A stretch of 64,000 nucleotides of DNA from Pigmentiphaga humi (GTDB lineage Bacteria; Pseudomonadota; Gammaproteobacteria; Burkholderiales; Burkholderiaceae_B), in contig NZ_UWPJ01000023.1 in NCBI RefSeq assembly GCF_900606115.1, positions 62,001 through 126,000 on the forward strand, written 5' to 3'. Below, in pieces: positions 54,956-62,694 of this stretch (positions are counted from its first letter, which is position 1; each line of letters opens with the position of its first letter). Position numbers and translations under genes: made by a program. The notes beneath the pieces were generated by a model. The model was not told the origin of the DNA, did no database searches, and worked only from the letters and a program-made list of their open reading frames with translations.

Positions 54956-56051
54956 ATGCAGCGTTTCCACGGCACCTTTCCCTATCCGCGGCATCCGGTC
55001 CGGCCAGTCCTGAGCCGCGCATCCGAACCCGACACGCCGCCCTACGGCTCCCTCCAGGACGCCTCGGGTCTTGAGCGGCCCCACGCCAGCCAACCCTACA
55101 CCGGCCCGCTGCTCGATCTGCGCAACGACCTGGTCTTCAAGCTCCTGTTCACCAGCGCCCCGCACCTGCTGGCCGACCTGATCAACGCCGTGCGCCACGA
55201 CCAGGCGCCGATCCAGGTCGAGCGGATCCTGAATCCGCACATCGATCCCACCGAGCTGCACGGCAAGGCCATCGCCCTGGACCTGCTCGCCCGCGATACC
55301 GCCGGCCACCTCTACAACATCGAGATGCAGGTGCGCCACTACGAACAATGGCCGGCCCCGCAGCGCCTATTACCTGGCCCGGGCGTTGTCGGGGCAGATC
55401 GAACGCGGCCACGATTACCTCGCCCTCAAGCCCACCATCGCCATCCACTTCCTCGTCGAGGACCTGCTGGCCGATCCGGACCAGGCCGATTGGCGCTTCG
55501 AGCTGCGCGACCAGCGCCAACCTGCGGTGCGGCTGGGAGAGACGCTGCAGCTGCATATAATCGAACTGCGCAAGGCCGAACGGCTCGGCCGCCTGCCGCC
55601 GGCCCTGTCGGCATGGGTTGCGTGCCTGCAGCACGCCCAGGAGGAAGCCCGGATGAAAGACATCACCCACGAACCCGTCCATGAAGCGCTGGGCCGGCTC
55701 AAGGTGCTCACCATGGACGAGGACGCTCGCTGGCGGGCGTTCGCCCGCGAGAAGGCCATTGCCGATGATGCCGCCGCGCTGGCCTATGCCACGCGAACGG
55801 GGCTCGAGCAGGGAATAGAGCAAGGCATGGCACGGGGTCTGGAGCAAGGACTGGCGCAAGGGCGGGAAGAAGGTCGCCAGGAAGTCGGAGCGCGTCTGTT
55901 GGAAAACCTCCTGACTGGCAAGTTCGGCCCGCTGCCGGATGCCGTGCTCGAGCAACTGCGCACCGCCACGGCGTCCCGGCTCGAGACCTGGGCGCTGAAC
56001 CTGCTCGATGCCGGCACGCTGGACGAGGTGTTTCGCTCCAATCCTGCCTGA
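54956..56051 (+). pseudogene. Frameshifted Rpn-family PD-(D/E)XK nuclease/putative transposase
   Basis: The first frame (to about 55355) contains LDLRNDLVFKLLFTSAPHLLADLINAV and the nuclease active site with Asp109 and Glu123-x-Gln125 in LARDTAGHLYNIEMQVR. Homology then continues in the +1 frame (RSAYYLARALSGQIERGHDY, then AIHFLVEDLL...) to a stop at 56051, with a repetitive Glu/Gly/Gln tract near the end (GLEQGIEQGMARGLEQGLAQG). Removing one C from the CCCC run at 55356-55359 would restore a continuous frame of about 364 residues. Rpn proteins promote recombination in a RecA-independent way. Probably inactive unless the run slips or the base is a sequence error. Confidence 0.85.
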
Positions 56052-56072
56052 CGGGGCTCGGAGCCAGGCTTT

Positions 56073-56101
56073 TTGCGGCGCCGTTCCAGGTGCGCTAGAA
56101 T
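56073..56101 (+). promoter_or_regulatory. Sigma-70-type promoter of lysC
   Basis: TTGCGG (56073-56078), a 17-bp spacer, and TAGAAT (56096-56101; 5 of 6 with TATAAT), 50 bp before the lysC ATG. The spacing is ideal; the -35 matches only 3 of 6. Confidence 0.55.
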
Positions 56102-56151
56102 TTACGGTTAGTCTTTCTTTAAGCGTGCAACCGGACGGTAACGCAAAATCC

Positions 56152-57411
56152 ATGGCACTCATCGTTCACAAGTATGGCGGTACGTCGATGGGCTCGGTCG
56201 AGCGCATCAAGAACGTGGCGCGGCGCGTGGCCAAATGGCACGCCGCCGGCCACCAGATCGTGGTCGTTCCCTCGGCCATGTCGGGCGAGACCAACCGCCT
56301 CATCGGCCTGGCCAAGGAAATCCAGGAACAACCCGATCCGCGCGAACTCGACATGATCGCCTCTACCGGCGAACAGGTCAGCGTGGGCCTCCTGGCCATG
56401 GCGCTCAAGGCGCAGGGCCTGGATGCCCGCAGCTACGCCGGCTGGCAGGTTCCGGTCCGCACGGATTCGTCCCACACCAAGGCCCGCATCAACTCGATCG
56501 ACGATGCGCGCGTGCGCGCCGACCTCGACGCCGGCCGCGTGGTCATCGTCACCGGTTTTCAGGGCGTGGACGACGAAGGCAACATCACCACGCTCGGCCG
56601 GGGCGGTTCGGACACCTCCGCCGTGGCGGTCGCGGCCGCGCTCAAGGCTGCGGAGTGCCTGATCTACACCGACGTGGACGGCGTCTACACGACCGACCCG
56701 CGCGTGGTGCCCGAGGCGCGCCGCCTGAACGTCGTGTCCTTCGAGGAAATGCTCGAGATGGCCTCGCTGGGCTCCAAGGTCCTGCAGATCCGCTCCGTCG
56801 AATTCGCCGGCAAGTACCGCGTGCCGGTCCGCGTGCTGTCGTCGCTGACCGACCCGATGATTCCGCTCGACGAAGAAATGAAGTCGGGCACCCTGATTAC
56901 TTTTGAGGAAGACGAGAAAATGGAAGCCGCCGTTGTTTCGGGCATCGCATTCAGCCGGGACGAAGCCAAGATCACCGTCGTTGCCGTGCCCGACAAGCCG
57001 GGCGTCGCCTTCTCCATCCTGGGTCCCGTCGCCGCCGCCAACATCGACGTCGACATGATCGTGCAGAACCAGTCGGTCGCCGGCACTACCGATTTCTCGT
57101 TCACGGTGAACCGCAACGAGTTCAACAAGGCGATCGAGGTGCTCAACCGCGACGTGGTCAAGACCATCGGCGCCCGCGAAGTCGTGGCGGACGACAAGGT
57201 GTGCAAGGTTTCCATCGTCGGCATCGGTATGCGTTCGCATGTCGGCATCGCCAGCCTGATGTTCAAGACCCTGTCCGAGGAAGGCATCAACATCCAGATG
57301 ATCAGCACCAGCGAGATCAAGACCTCGGTGGTCATCCAGGATAAGTACATGGAACTGGCCGTGCGCGCGCTGCATAAGGCGTTCGGCCTGGACCAGGCCG
57401 CTGCGCAGTAG
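56152..57411 (+). CDS. lysC: Aspartate kinase (alpha/beta type)
   Basis: A 419-residue enzyme phosphorylating aspartate, the first step toward lysine, threonine and methionine. Kinase motifs: MALIVHKYGGTSMGS, VVVPSAMSGETNRLI, TGFQGVDDEGNITTLGRGGSDTSAVA and IYTDVDGVYTTDPR. Two ACT domains follow, with ITVVAVPDKPGVAFSILGPVA and VSIVGIGMRSHVGIASLMFKTLSEEGINIQMISTSEIK, the lysine/threonine-binding feedback region. An internal ATG at 56920 in the classic beta-subunit position suggests a second, shorter product. Followed by tRNA-Ser. Confidence 0.97.
   Translation: MALIVHKYGGTSMGSVERIKNVARRVAKWHAAGHQIVVVPSAMSGETNRLIGLAKEIQEQPDPRELDMIASTGEQVSVGLLAMALKAQGLDARSYAGWQVPVRTDSSHTKARINSIDDARVRADLDAGRVVIVTGFQGVDDEGNITTLGRGGSDTSAVAVAAALKAAECLIYTDVDGVYTTDPRVVPEARRLNVVSFEEMLEMASLGSKVLQIRSVEFAGKYRVPVRVLSSLTDPMIPLDEEMKSGTLITFEEDEKMEAAVVSGIAFSRDEAKITVVAVPDKPGVAFSILGPVAAANIDVDMIVQNQSVAGTTDFSFTVNRNEFNKAIEVLNRDVVKTIGAREVVADDKVCKVSIVGIGMRSHVGIASLMFKTLSEEGINIQMISTSEIKTSVVIQDKYMELAVRALHKAFGLDQAAAQ
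56905..56922 (+). promoter_or_regulatory. Internal ribosome-binding site and start for a LysC beta subunit
   Basis: GAGGA at 56905-56909 precedes ATG 56920 with 10 bases between. The product would start MEAAVVSGIAF and cover just the two ACT domains (163 residues), the same point where beta subunits start in known alpha2-beta2 aspartate kinases such as those of Bacillus and Corynebacterium. Confidence 0.5.
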
Positions 57412-57492
57412 AATAATTGCTGTGAAAGGGGATAAATGCCGGCCGCCATGGCCGGTGGCTCCCCAAAGGCGTGCTACACTACGCCCCGCTTC

Positions 57493-57584
57493 GGAAGCGT
57501 GCCCGAGTGGCCGAAGGGGCTCCCCTGCTAAGGGAGTATGCGGCTAAAACTGCATCGTGGGTTCGAATCCCACCGCTTCCGCCA
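57493..57584 (+). tRNA. tRNA-Ser(GCU)
   Basis: A 92-nt class II tRNA. Acceptor stem GGAAGCG (57493-57499) pairs with CGCTTCC (57574-57580), then discriminator G and an encoded CCA. The anticodon stem CTCCC/GGGAG (57520-57524/57532-57536) encloses the loop CTGCTAA with anticodon GCT at 57527-57529, reading AGC/AGU. A long variable arm and GTTCGAATC in the T loop are present. Confidence 0.97.
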
Positions 57585-57593
57585 AGTATTGGC

Positions 57594-57630
57594 AACCCCT
57601 TGATTCGTTTGGCGAATCAAGGGGTTTTTT
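57594..57630 (+). terminator. Intrinsic terminator after tRNA-Ser
   Basis: AACCCCTTGATTCG and CGAATCAAGGGGTT form a perfect 14-bp stem with a 5-base loop (TTTGG), ending in a TTTTTT run. A textbook Rho-independent terminator 9 bp after the tRNA 3' end. Confidence 0.95.
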
Positions 57631-57831
57631 ATTGCCCCTGCCAAACAACTATCAGAAACGGGGCTTTGGACGGCCGGTCTTCCGTCGCATGGACTTGGCG
57701 CCTAACGTCTGGACACCACGAGGTGGGCCGCCAGCGCCAGGCCGGCGCCGAAGGCGGCCCCATGGAGAGCCGCGACAGCGCGCGCTCGAATCCCGGCGTC
57801 AGCCGCTCCTTTTTCTCGCCGCGCCGCCTGA
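57631..57831. other. Region with no recognised gene downstream of tRNA-Ser
   Basis: About 200 bp between the tRNA terminator and the DUF2269-like remnant. On the minus strand, short blocks such as LRRRGEKKERLTPGFERALSRLSMG and GAAFGAGLALAAHLVVSRR (stop at 57702) read like protein but lie in different frames. I regard them as possible decayed sequence, not a gene. Confidence 0.3.
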
Positions 57832-57990
57832 GATCGTCCAGGTGGGGAATGCAACATCGCGAAGGCGGCCCTGTCGGCGGACGAATCCTTGCCCAGGGCT
57901 TATTGGACGTGGTTCAAAGCCTGGATCGTTCTCGGCATACCCGCGCTGTTCTGCTTTCTTGCGATCTTTATCTCATGGTGGCTCGGCCGT
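57832..57990 (+). pseudogene. 3' remnant of a DUF2269-like membrane protein gene
   Basis: In the frame after a TGA at 57829-57831 the translation includes NIAKAALSADESLPRAYW followed by a strong transmembrane helix (WIVLGIPALFCFLAIFISWWLGRP). The arrangement of a polar helix, a short linker, then a single terminal helix ending in RP resembles the C-terminus of DUF2269 integral membrane proteins. The rest of the gene is absent upstream, and no stop follows the helix: the frame runs on into the ThDP-enzyme gene. Family match made from memory, so tentative. Confidence 0.4.
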
Positions 57991-58092
57991 CCTGAATCCT
58001 CCTGGGCGCATCCCCGGAGGGCCGGCAGGCCTTGCTGCGGGTACGTCGCTTGCTGCTTTCCGGCCTTTACTCGATGTTTTCGGAGAGCGGAT

Positions 58093-59853
58093 ATGGCGAC
58101 GGTAGCGGACTTCATGCTGGCCCGGCTGGCCAGTTGGGGGGTGGCGCGGATCTACGGCTACCCCGGTGACGGCATCAATGGCTTGATCGGCGCTTTCGGC
58201 CGCAACCGGGATCTCGATTTCATCCAGTCCCGGCATGAGGAAGAGGCCGCCTTCATGGCGTGCGCACACGCCAAGTTCACCGGCCAGGCCGGGGTTTGCC
58301 TGGCCACGTCGGGGCCGGGCGCGATCCACCTGCTCAACGGCCTGTACGACGCCAAGATGGACCACCAGCCGGTGGTCGCCATCGTGGGGCAGCAAAGCCG
58401 CAGCAGCCTGGGCGGAGATTTCCAGCAAGAGGTCGATCTGGTTTCGCTCTTCAAGGACGTCGCGCACGATTTCGTGCAGCTCATGACGAGCGCGGAACAA
58501 GCCCGCCACCTGGTCGACCGGGCCATGAGGATCGCGCTGGAACGCCGCGCCGTCACCTGCATCGTGGTGCCCAACGATGTGCAGCAATTGCCCGCGGTGC
58601 CGGCCCCGCCGCGGCGCCACGGGATGATGCACAGCGGCATCGGTTTCGTGTCGCACGCCCATGTGCCCGGTGAGGACGCCCTGCGCAGCGCCGCGGACGT
58701 GCTCAATCGCGGCCGCAAAGTCGCCATATTGGCGGGAGCCGGCGCGCTTGGAGCGAGCGCTGAACTGGCGGCCGTCGCTGACCGGCTCGGCGCTGGCGTA
58801 GCCAAGGCCCTGCTCGGCAAGGCGGTCCTGTCCGACGCGCTGCCCTACGTGACCGGCAGCATAGGCATGCTGGGAACGCGGCCCAGCTGGCAGATGATGC
58901 AGGATTGCGACTGCCTCCTCATGGTCGGCACGACGTTTCCCTACGCGGAGTTCCTGCCCGCCGAAGGGCAGGCCGGTTGCGTGCAGATAGACAGGGATGG
59001 CCGTTCCATCGGGGTCCGCTATCCGGCCGAAGCCGGGCTGGTCGGGGATGCGAAGCAGACGCTGGCCGCCTTGCTGCCGCTGCTCGAGGAAAAGACGGAC
59101 CCTGCCTGGCGGCGGCAGATCGAGGACGACGTTGCCCGATGGAAGCAGACCGTGGCGGCCAGGGCCGCAGTACCGGGCACGCCCGTGAATCCCCAACTGC
59201 CGTTCTACGAGCTGTCCCGCAGATTGCCGGACGACAGCATTCTGACCTGCGATTCGGGCTCCGCCGCCAATTGGTACGCGCGCGACATCGACGCGCGTCC
59301 GGGCATGCTGGCGTCGGTATCGGGCGGGCTGGCCACGATGGGATGCGCGATGCCGTATGCCCTGGCGGGCAAGCTCGCCTGGCCGGAACGGCCGGTGTTC
59401 GCGCTGGTGGGAGACGGCGCGATGCAGATGAACGGCATCAACACCCTGATCGGCGTGGCCGACCGGTGGCGGGACTGGCCGGATCCGCGCTTCGTCGTGC
59501 TGGTGCTGAACAATGGCGACTTGAACCTGGTGACCTGGGAGCAGCGCGTCATGGGCGGTGATCCCCGATTCGAAGCGTCCCAGCGGCTGCCGGCGTTTCC
59601 TTACGCCGAGTATGCGAAGCTGCTGGGTCTGGACGGCATACGGATAGACGCGGCGGACCAGGTCGGCAGCGCCATGGAGCGCGCCGTTTCGTCACGCGTG
59701 CCGCTGGTGATCGAGGTTATGGCTGATCCTGAAATACCGCCTGTTCCACCGCATATCGAGCCCAAACAGTTCGCGGCCTATCTGCGCGCGCTGGGCAAGG
59801 ATGCGGCCGGGGGAGCGGCGTTGCGCGCCACGCTCAGGCAGTGGTGGGCGTGA
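58093..59853 (+). CDS. Thiamine-diphosphate-dependent enzyme (pyruvate-oxidase-like)
   Basis: A 586-residue enzyme of the pyruvate oxidase/acetolactate synthase superfamily. It has the PYR domain with the catalytic Glu in IQSRHEEEAAFMACAHAKFTG, followed by GVCLATSGPGAIHLLNGLYDAK, the central domain (KVAILAGAGALGAS), and the PP domain with the ThDP motif LVGDGAMQMNGINTLIGVADRW...LNNGDLNLVTWE (GDG...N form). It probably decarboxylates pyruvate or another 2-oxo acid. The frame is open far upstream, but GGAGAG before ATG 58093 and the conserved N-terminus (VADFMLARLASWGVARIYGYPGDGINGL) mark the start. Confidence 0.88.
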   Translation: MATVADFMLARLASWGVARIYGYPGDGINGLIGAFGRNRDLDFIQSRHEEEAAFMACAHAKFTGQAGVCLATSGPGAIHLLNGLYDAKMDHQPVVAIVGQQSRSSLGGDFQQEVDLVSLFKDVAHDFVQLMTSAEQARHLVDRAMRIALERRAVTCIVVPNDVQQLPAVPAPPRRHGMMHSGIGFVSHAHVPGEDALRSAADVLNRGRKVAILAGAGALGASAELAAVADRLGAGVAKALLGKAVLSDALPYVTGSIGMLGTRPSWQMMQDCDCLLMVGTTFPYAEFLPAEGQAGCVQIDRDGRSIGVRYPAEAGLVGDAKQTLAALLPLLEEKTDPAWRRQIEDDVARWKQTVAARAAVPGTPVNPQLPFYELSRRLPDDSILTCDSGSAANWYARDIDARPGMLASVSGGLATMGCAMPYALAGKLAWPERPVFALVGDGAMQMNGINTLIGVADRWRDWPDPRFVVLVLNNGDLNLVTWEQRVMGGDPRFEASQRLPAFPYAEYAKLLGLDGIRIDAADQVGSAMERAVSSRVPLVIEVMADPEIPPVPPHIEPKQFAAYLRALGKDAAGGAALRATLRQWWA

Positions 59854-59938
59854 TGCCTCGTCCTGCCGCGGCACGCAACTTGCGGCTCGAGCGCGAGGCA
59901 TGCGGCAATGCGCATGCCGCGATCGATCGGGAGATGGC

Positions 59939-60208
59939 ATGAACAAGGAACGAGAACTGGAAGAACTGCTCAAGCGTACCGCCTCCTATGGCAGTGCGGA
60001 GATCGAGACCGGCCGCGACCGCCTCAGGCGGGAATGGGCTGCGCGCGCCTCGCGGGAGAGCGACTGGCGCGACGCCCTCGAAACCCGCATGCGCGAGGGA
60101 TGCGGAAGCGCCGAACGATGCGTGCGCCGCCATCCGTGGAAATCCCTGGGCATGGCTTTCCTGGCAGGGGCAGCCCTGGCTGCCTGCCTGAGCCGGCGCG
60201 ACGCGTGA
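59939..60208 (+). CDS. DUF883-family membrane-anchored protein (ElaB/YqjD-like)
   Basis: An 89-residue protein: a charged helical region (about residues 1-60, rich in Glu/Arg), then the family ending CVRRHPWKSLGMAFLAGAALAACLSRRDA with a single C-terminal membrane helix and an Arg-Arg end. E. coli relatives YqjD and ElaB bind ribosomes at the membrane in stationary phase. Start ATG 59939 follows GGGAGATGGC; the longer open frame is not conserved. It sits in a block of stress-type accessory genes. Confidence 0.82.
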   Translation: MNKERELEELLKRTASYGSAEIETGRDRLRREWAARASRESDWRDALETRMREGCGSAERCVRRHPWKSLGMAFLAGAALAACLSRRDA

Positions 60209-60249
60209 GCTCCCGCGGCGCGTGCGCAGGGGGGGGCGAGTTTCATTCC

Positions 60250-61251
60250 TCAATCTCCCGCGCTGCCGGTGATGGGGAGGACGATGCCGGTGATGTAGCT
60301 GGCGCAGCAAGGCGCCGCGAGGAAAACGTAGGCGGGCGAAATTTCCTCCGGCTGGGCGGGCCGGCCCAGGTCGGTCTGTTTGCCGAAATTCCGGACCTCT
60401 TCGGCCGGACGGTCGGCCGGGTTCAGCGGTGTCCACACCGGACCTGGCGCCACGGCGTTGACGCGGATCCCGCGCTTGGCCAGGTTCGCGGCAAGCGATT
60501 GGGTGAACGCATGGATGGCGCCCTTGGTGGCCGAGTAGTCGAGCAGTTTAGCGCTGCCGCGCAGGCCGGTCACCGAGCCGGTGTTGATGATGCACCCGGT
60601 ATCCGGCATCACGCGCAGCGCGGCCCGGGCCATCTGGAAATAGCCGTAGACATTGGTGCGCAGCGTTTCGTCCAGGCGCGCATCGGTAATGTCTTCCAGC
60701 GATTCCGCATGCTCCTGGAAGGCTGCATTGTTCACCAGGATGTCCAGGCGGCCGAGCTCGCGCACGCAGCGGGCCACCGCTTCTTCGCAGAAGGCGGGGT
60801 CGCGCACGTCGCCGCTGATCAGGACGCCGCGCCGGCCTTCGGCCTGTACGGCTTGCAGCGTGCGCGCGGCATCTTCGTCCTCGTTGAGATAGGCGATCGC
60901 GACATCCGCGCCCTCGCGCGCATAAAGCACCGCCACGGCCTGGCCGATGCCGGAATCCGCGCCGGTGATGAGCGCGACCATGCCATCCAGCTTGCCGCTG
61001 CCCCGGTAGTCGGGCGCCATGAACTGGGGCTGGGGATCGAGTTCGCTGCTGCGGCCGGGCTTGGCCTGGTGCTGGGCGGGTAGGGGAGGCTCGGGGCGCT
61101 GCCTGTCGCCGGTCTGGGCGGCCTGCTGGCCGGATCCCTGATCCTTGGACGAATTCGAGGCGCTATCCTGGGCATCGCGCCGGTCCTGGTCCTTTTGCAA
61201 TTGGCGCTGGCGTTCGGCCGTTCGGTCGGCGGACCGGTCGTGGTCTTCCAT
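60250..61251 (-). CDS. Short-chain dehydrogenase/reductase (YghA-like)
   Basis: A 333-residue SDR oxidoreductase with a polar, low-complexity N-terminal extension (about 75 residues rich in Gln, Asp, Ser) before the fold, as in YghA-type enzymes. The NAD(P) motif is ALITGADSGIGQAVAVLYAREGADV; LVNNAAFQEH and the catalytic pattern TGSVTGLRGSAKLLDYSATKGAIH (Ser, Tyr-x-x-x-Lys) are complete. RVNAVAPGPVWTPLNP follows. GAGGAGA precedes the ATG. Substrate unknown; such proteins often belong to the general stress response. Confidence 0.92.
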   Translation of the reverse strand: MEDHDRSADRTAERQRQLQKDQDRRDAQDSASNSSKDQGSGQQAAQTGDRQRPEPPLPAQHQAKPGRSSELDPQPQFMAPDYRGSGKLDGMVALITGADSGIGQAVAVLYAREGADVAIAYLNEDEDAARTLQAVQAEGRRGVLISGDVRDPAFCEEAVARCVRELGRLDILVNNAAFQEHAESLEDITDARLDETLRTNVYGYFQMARAALRVMPDTGCIINTGSVTGLRGSAKLLDYSATKGAIHAFTQSLAANLAKRGIRVNAVAPGPVWTPLNPADRPAEEVRNFGKQTDLGRPAQPEEISPAYVFLAAPCCASYITGIVLPITGSAGD

Positions 61252-61358
61252 GTCGTTTCTCCTCGTGGATGCGGGGGAGGGCGCGGCGCCCCGTTCGGCG
61301 GTGTTGCCAGCAATGCGCATACCCGGCCGGCCACGGGGCGGAAGCGGCGGCGCGGCGG

Positions 61359-61850
61359 TCAGTCCTGATGCTTCTGCAGCACGCTGATGTTGCCGTCCGC
61401 TTCGATGTAGCAGCGCCGCACCTGGCCCAGTTCGTCGATGCCCTTGAGGCGCAGCTCGCTCATCAATTCGTCCACGGTGATGTATTCGCGGCGCAGATTG
61501 CGGCGTTCCAGCGTGCCGTCGCGAACCAGCAGCACGCGGCTGCTGGTCAATAGCTGCCCGATCGAGGGCACGAAGTAGGCCAGGCGGTCCACGATGACGC
61601 TCCAGCCCACGATGGTCGCGACCAGCACCATGCCGTCGATGATGGAGCGGTATTCGGCGGCCATCGCGTTCTGTGCCGCATCGGCGATCAACACCAGCAC
61701 CAGCATGTCGGCAACGCCCATCGACCCCACGTCGCGGCGGCCGGCCACGCGCAGCAGGATCAGGATGAACCAGTAGATGATGCTGCCGCGGATGACGATC
61801 TCCAGCGGCGCGACGGACAAAGAAAACATTTCGGACCAGTCCGGACTCAT
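61359..61850 (-). CDS. DUF421/YetF-domain membrane protein
   Basis: A 163-residue protein with three N-terminal membrane helices (about residues 15-35, 45-62 and 72-90; RGSIIYWFILILLRVAGRR, MLVLVLIADAAQNAM, IIDGMVLVATIVGWSVIVDRL) and a short C-terminal cytoplasmic domain with VRDGTLERRNLRREYITVDELMSELRLKGI, the YetF signature. Function is unknown in general; homologues occur in envelope- and stress-related clusters. Lies 107 bp downstream of the hydrolase gene on the same strand and upstream of the SDR gene. Confidence 0.85.
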   Translation of the reverse strand: MSPDWSEMFSLSVAPLEIVIRGSIIYWFILILLRVAGRRDVGSMGVADMLVLVLIADAAQNAMAAEYRSIIDGMVLVATIVGWSVIVDRLAYFVPSIGQLLTSSRVLLVRDGTLERRNLRREYITVDELMSELRLKGIDELGQVRRCYIEADGNISVLQKHQD

Positions 61851-61950
61851 GGCGGTGCTCCCAGCGGTTGAGCTGGAAACCCGGCAGCAAGGCGCATGCC
61901 CGGTCCGATCGGCGGCCGGAGGCGCCGCTGCGCACCGTGGCGCAACCCCG

Positions 61951-62694
61951 TCAGCCGCTGATACGCGCGCCCGTTATCATTTCCGTGATCCAGTTCACCA
62001 GGACGGCGGTATACGCCCGCTGCGCGGTTTTTTCCGTCAGCGCGTGGTCCGCTCCGTCGATGATGCGATGGGTCATGGAATGCGCGCGCCGGAAGGCGGA
62101 ACGGTAGTTCATGACGGTGGAGTGGGGAACGAAATCGTCGTGCTCCGATTCGACGATGAGCACGTCCCCCTGGAAGCCCGCGCAAGCCGCCAGCGCGCGA
62201 TTTTCGTCGGGAGTGACCGCCCGGTTGCGCAAGGCGCGCAGCACGCTGCGATCGAGCTGGTCCTTGGGCTTGAACCAGTGATCGTCCGGATACAGCGCCG
62301 GCACCTGCAGCGCGAGCCAGCGCACTTTGCGCAGGCCGCTCAGGATGGCGGCGAGATAGGCCCCATAGCTGCTGCCCACCACCGCTACCTCGGTGGAGTC
62401 GAGCCCGGGATGGGCCGCCAGGCGGTCGTAGGCCGCCATGATGTCGTGCAGGTTGTCGTCTCGCGATACCTGCTCGCGCTGGGCCTCTGTCGCGGCATGG
62501 CCGCGCAGGTCGAAAGTCAGGCAGATGCAGCCCAAGGCGGCGATGCCTTGCGCGCGCAACAGATCGAAGGACTGGCTGCCGCCCCAGCCGTGGATGAACA
62601 GCACACCCGGTATCTTGCTCCGCGGGGTCAGGAAAGTGCCTTGCAATTCGCTGCCGGCGACTTCTATGACCGCTGGATCGCTACGACCCACCAT
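61951..62694 (-). CDS. Alpha/beta hydrolase (dienelactone-hydrolase/BAAT-like)
   Basis: A 247-residue cytosolic hydrolase. The oxyanion region GVLFIHGWGGSQSF, the nucleophile elbow VVGSSYGAYLA (Ser), the acid in IVESEHDDFVPHSTV and the His in IIDGADHALTEK form a complete catalytic triad. Family relatives act on esters, peptides or acyl groups; the substrate cannot be told. Its first 14 bases overlap the end of the chimeric CMD/DUF3182 gene on the same strand, so the two are probably co-transcribed. Confidence 0.88.
   Translation of the reverse strand: MVGRSDPAVIEVAGSELQGTFLTPRSKIPGVLFIHGWGGSQSFDLLRAQGIAALGCICLTFDLRGHAATEAQREQVSRDDNLHDIMAAYDRLAAHPGLDSTEVAVVGSSYGAYLAAILSGLRKVRWLALQVPALYPDDHWFKPKDQLDRSVLRALRNRAVTPDENRALAACAGFQGDVLIVESEHDDFVPHSTVMNYRSAFRRAHSMTHRIIDGADHALTEKTAQRAYTAVLVNWITEMITGARISG

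Noticed and set aside
54595-54975. Minus-strand open frame across the sigma-factor remnant
   Set aside because: It overlaps readable sigma-factor C-terminal sequence on the plus strand and shows no motifs of its own.
57493-57584. tRNA-Ser as an integration site for a mobile island
   Set aside because: I could not find a direct repeat of the tRNA 3' end downstream, nor an integrase gene. The neighbouring decay alone is not proof.
57471-58105. Open frames running through tRNA-Ser and its terminator
   Set aside because: They cross a complete tRNA and a textbook intrinsic terminator and have no conserved motifs.
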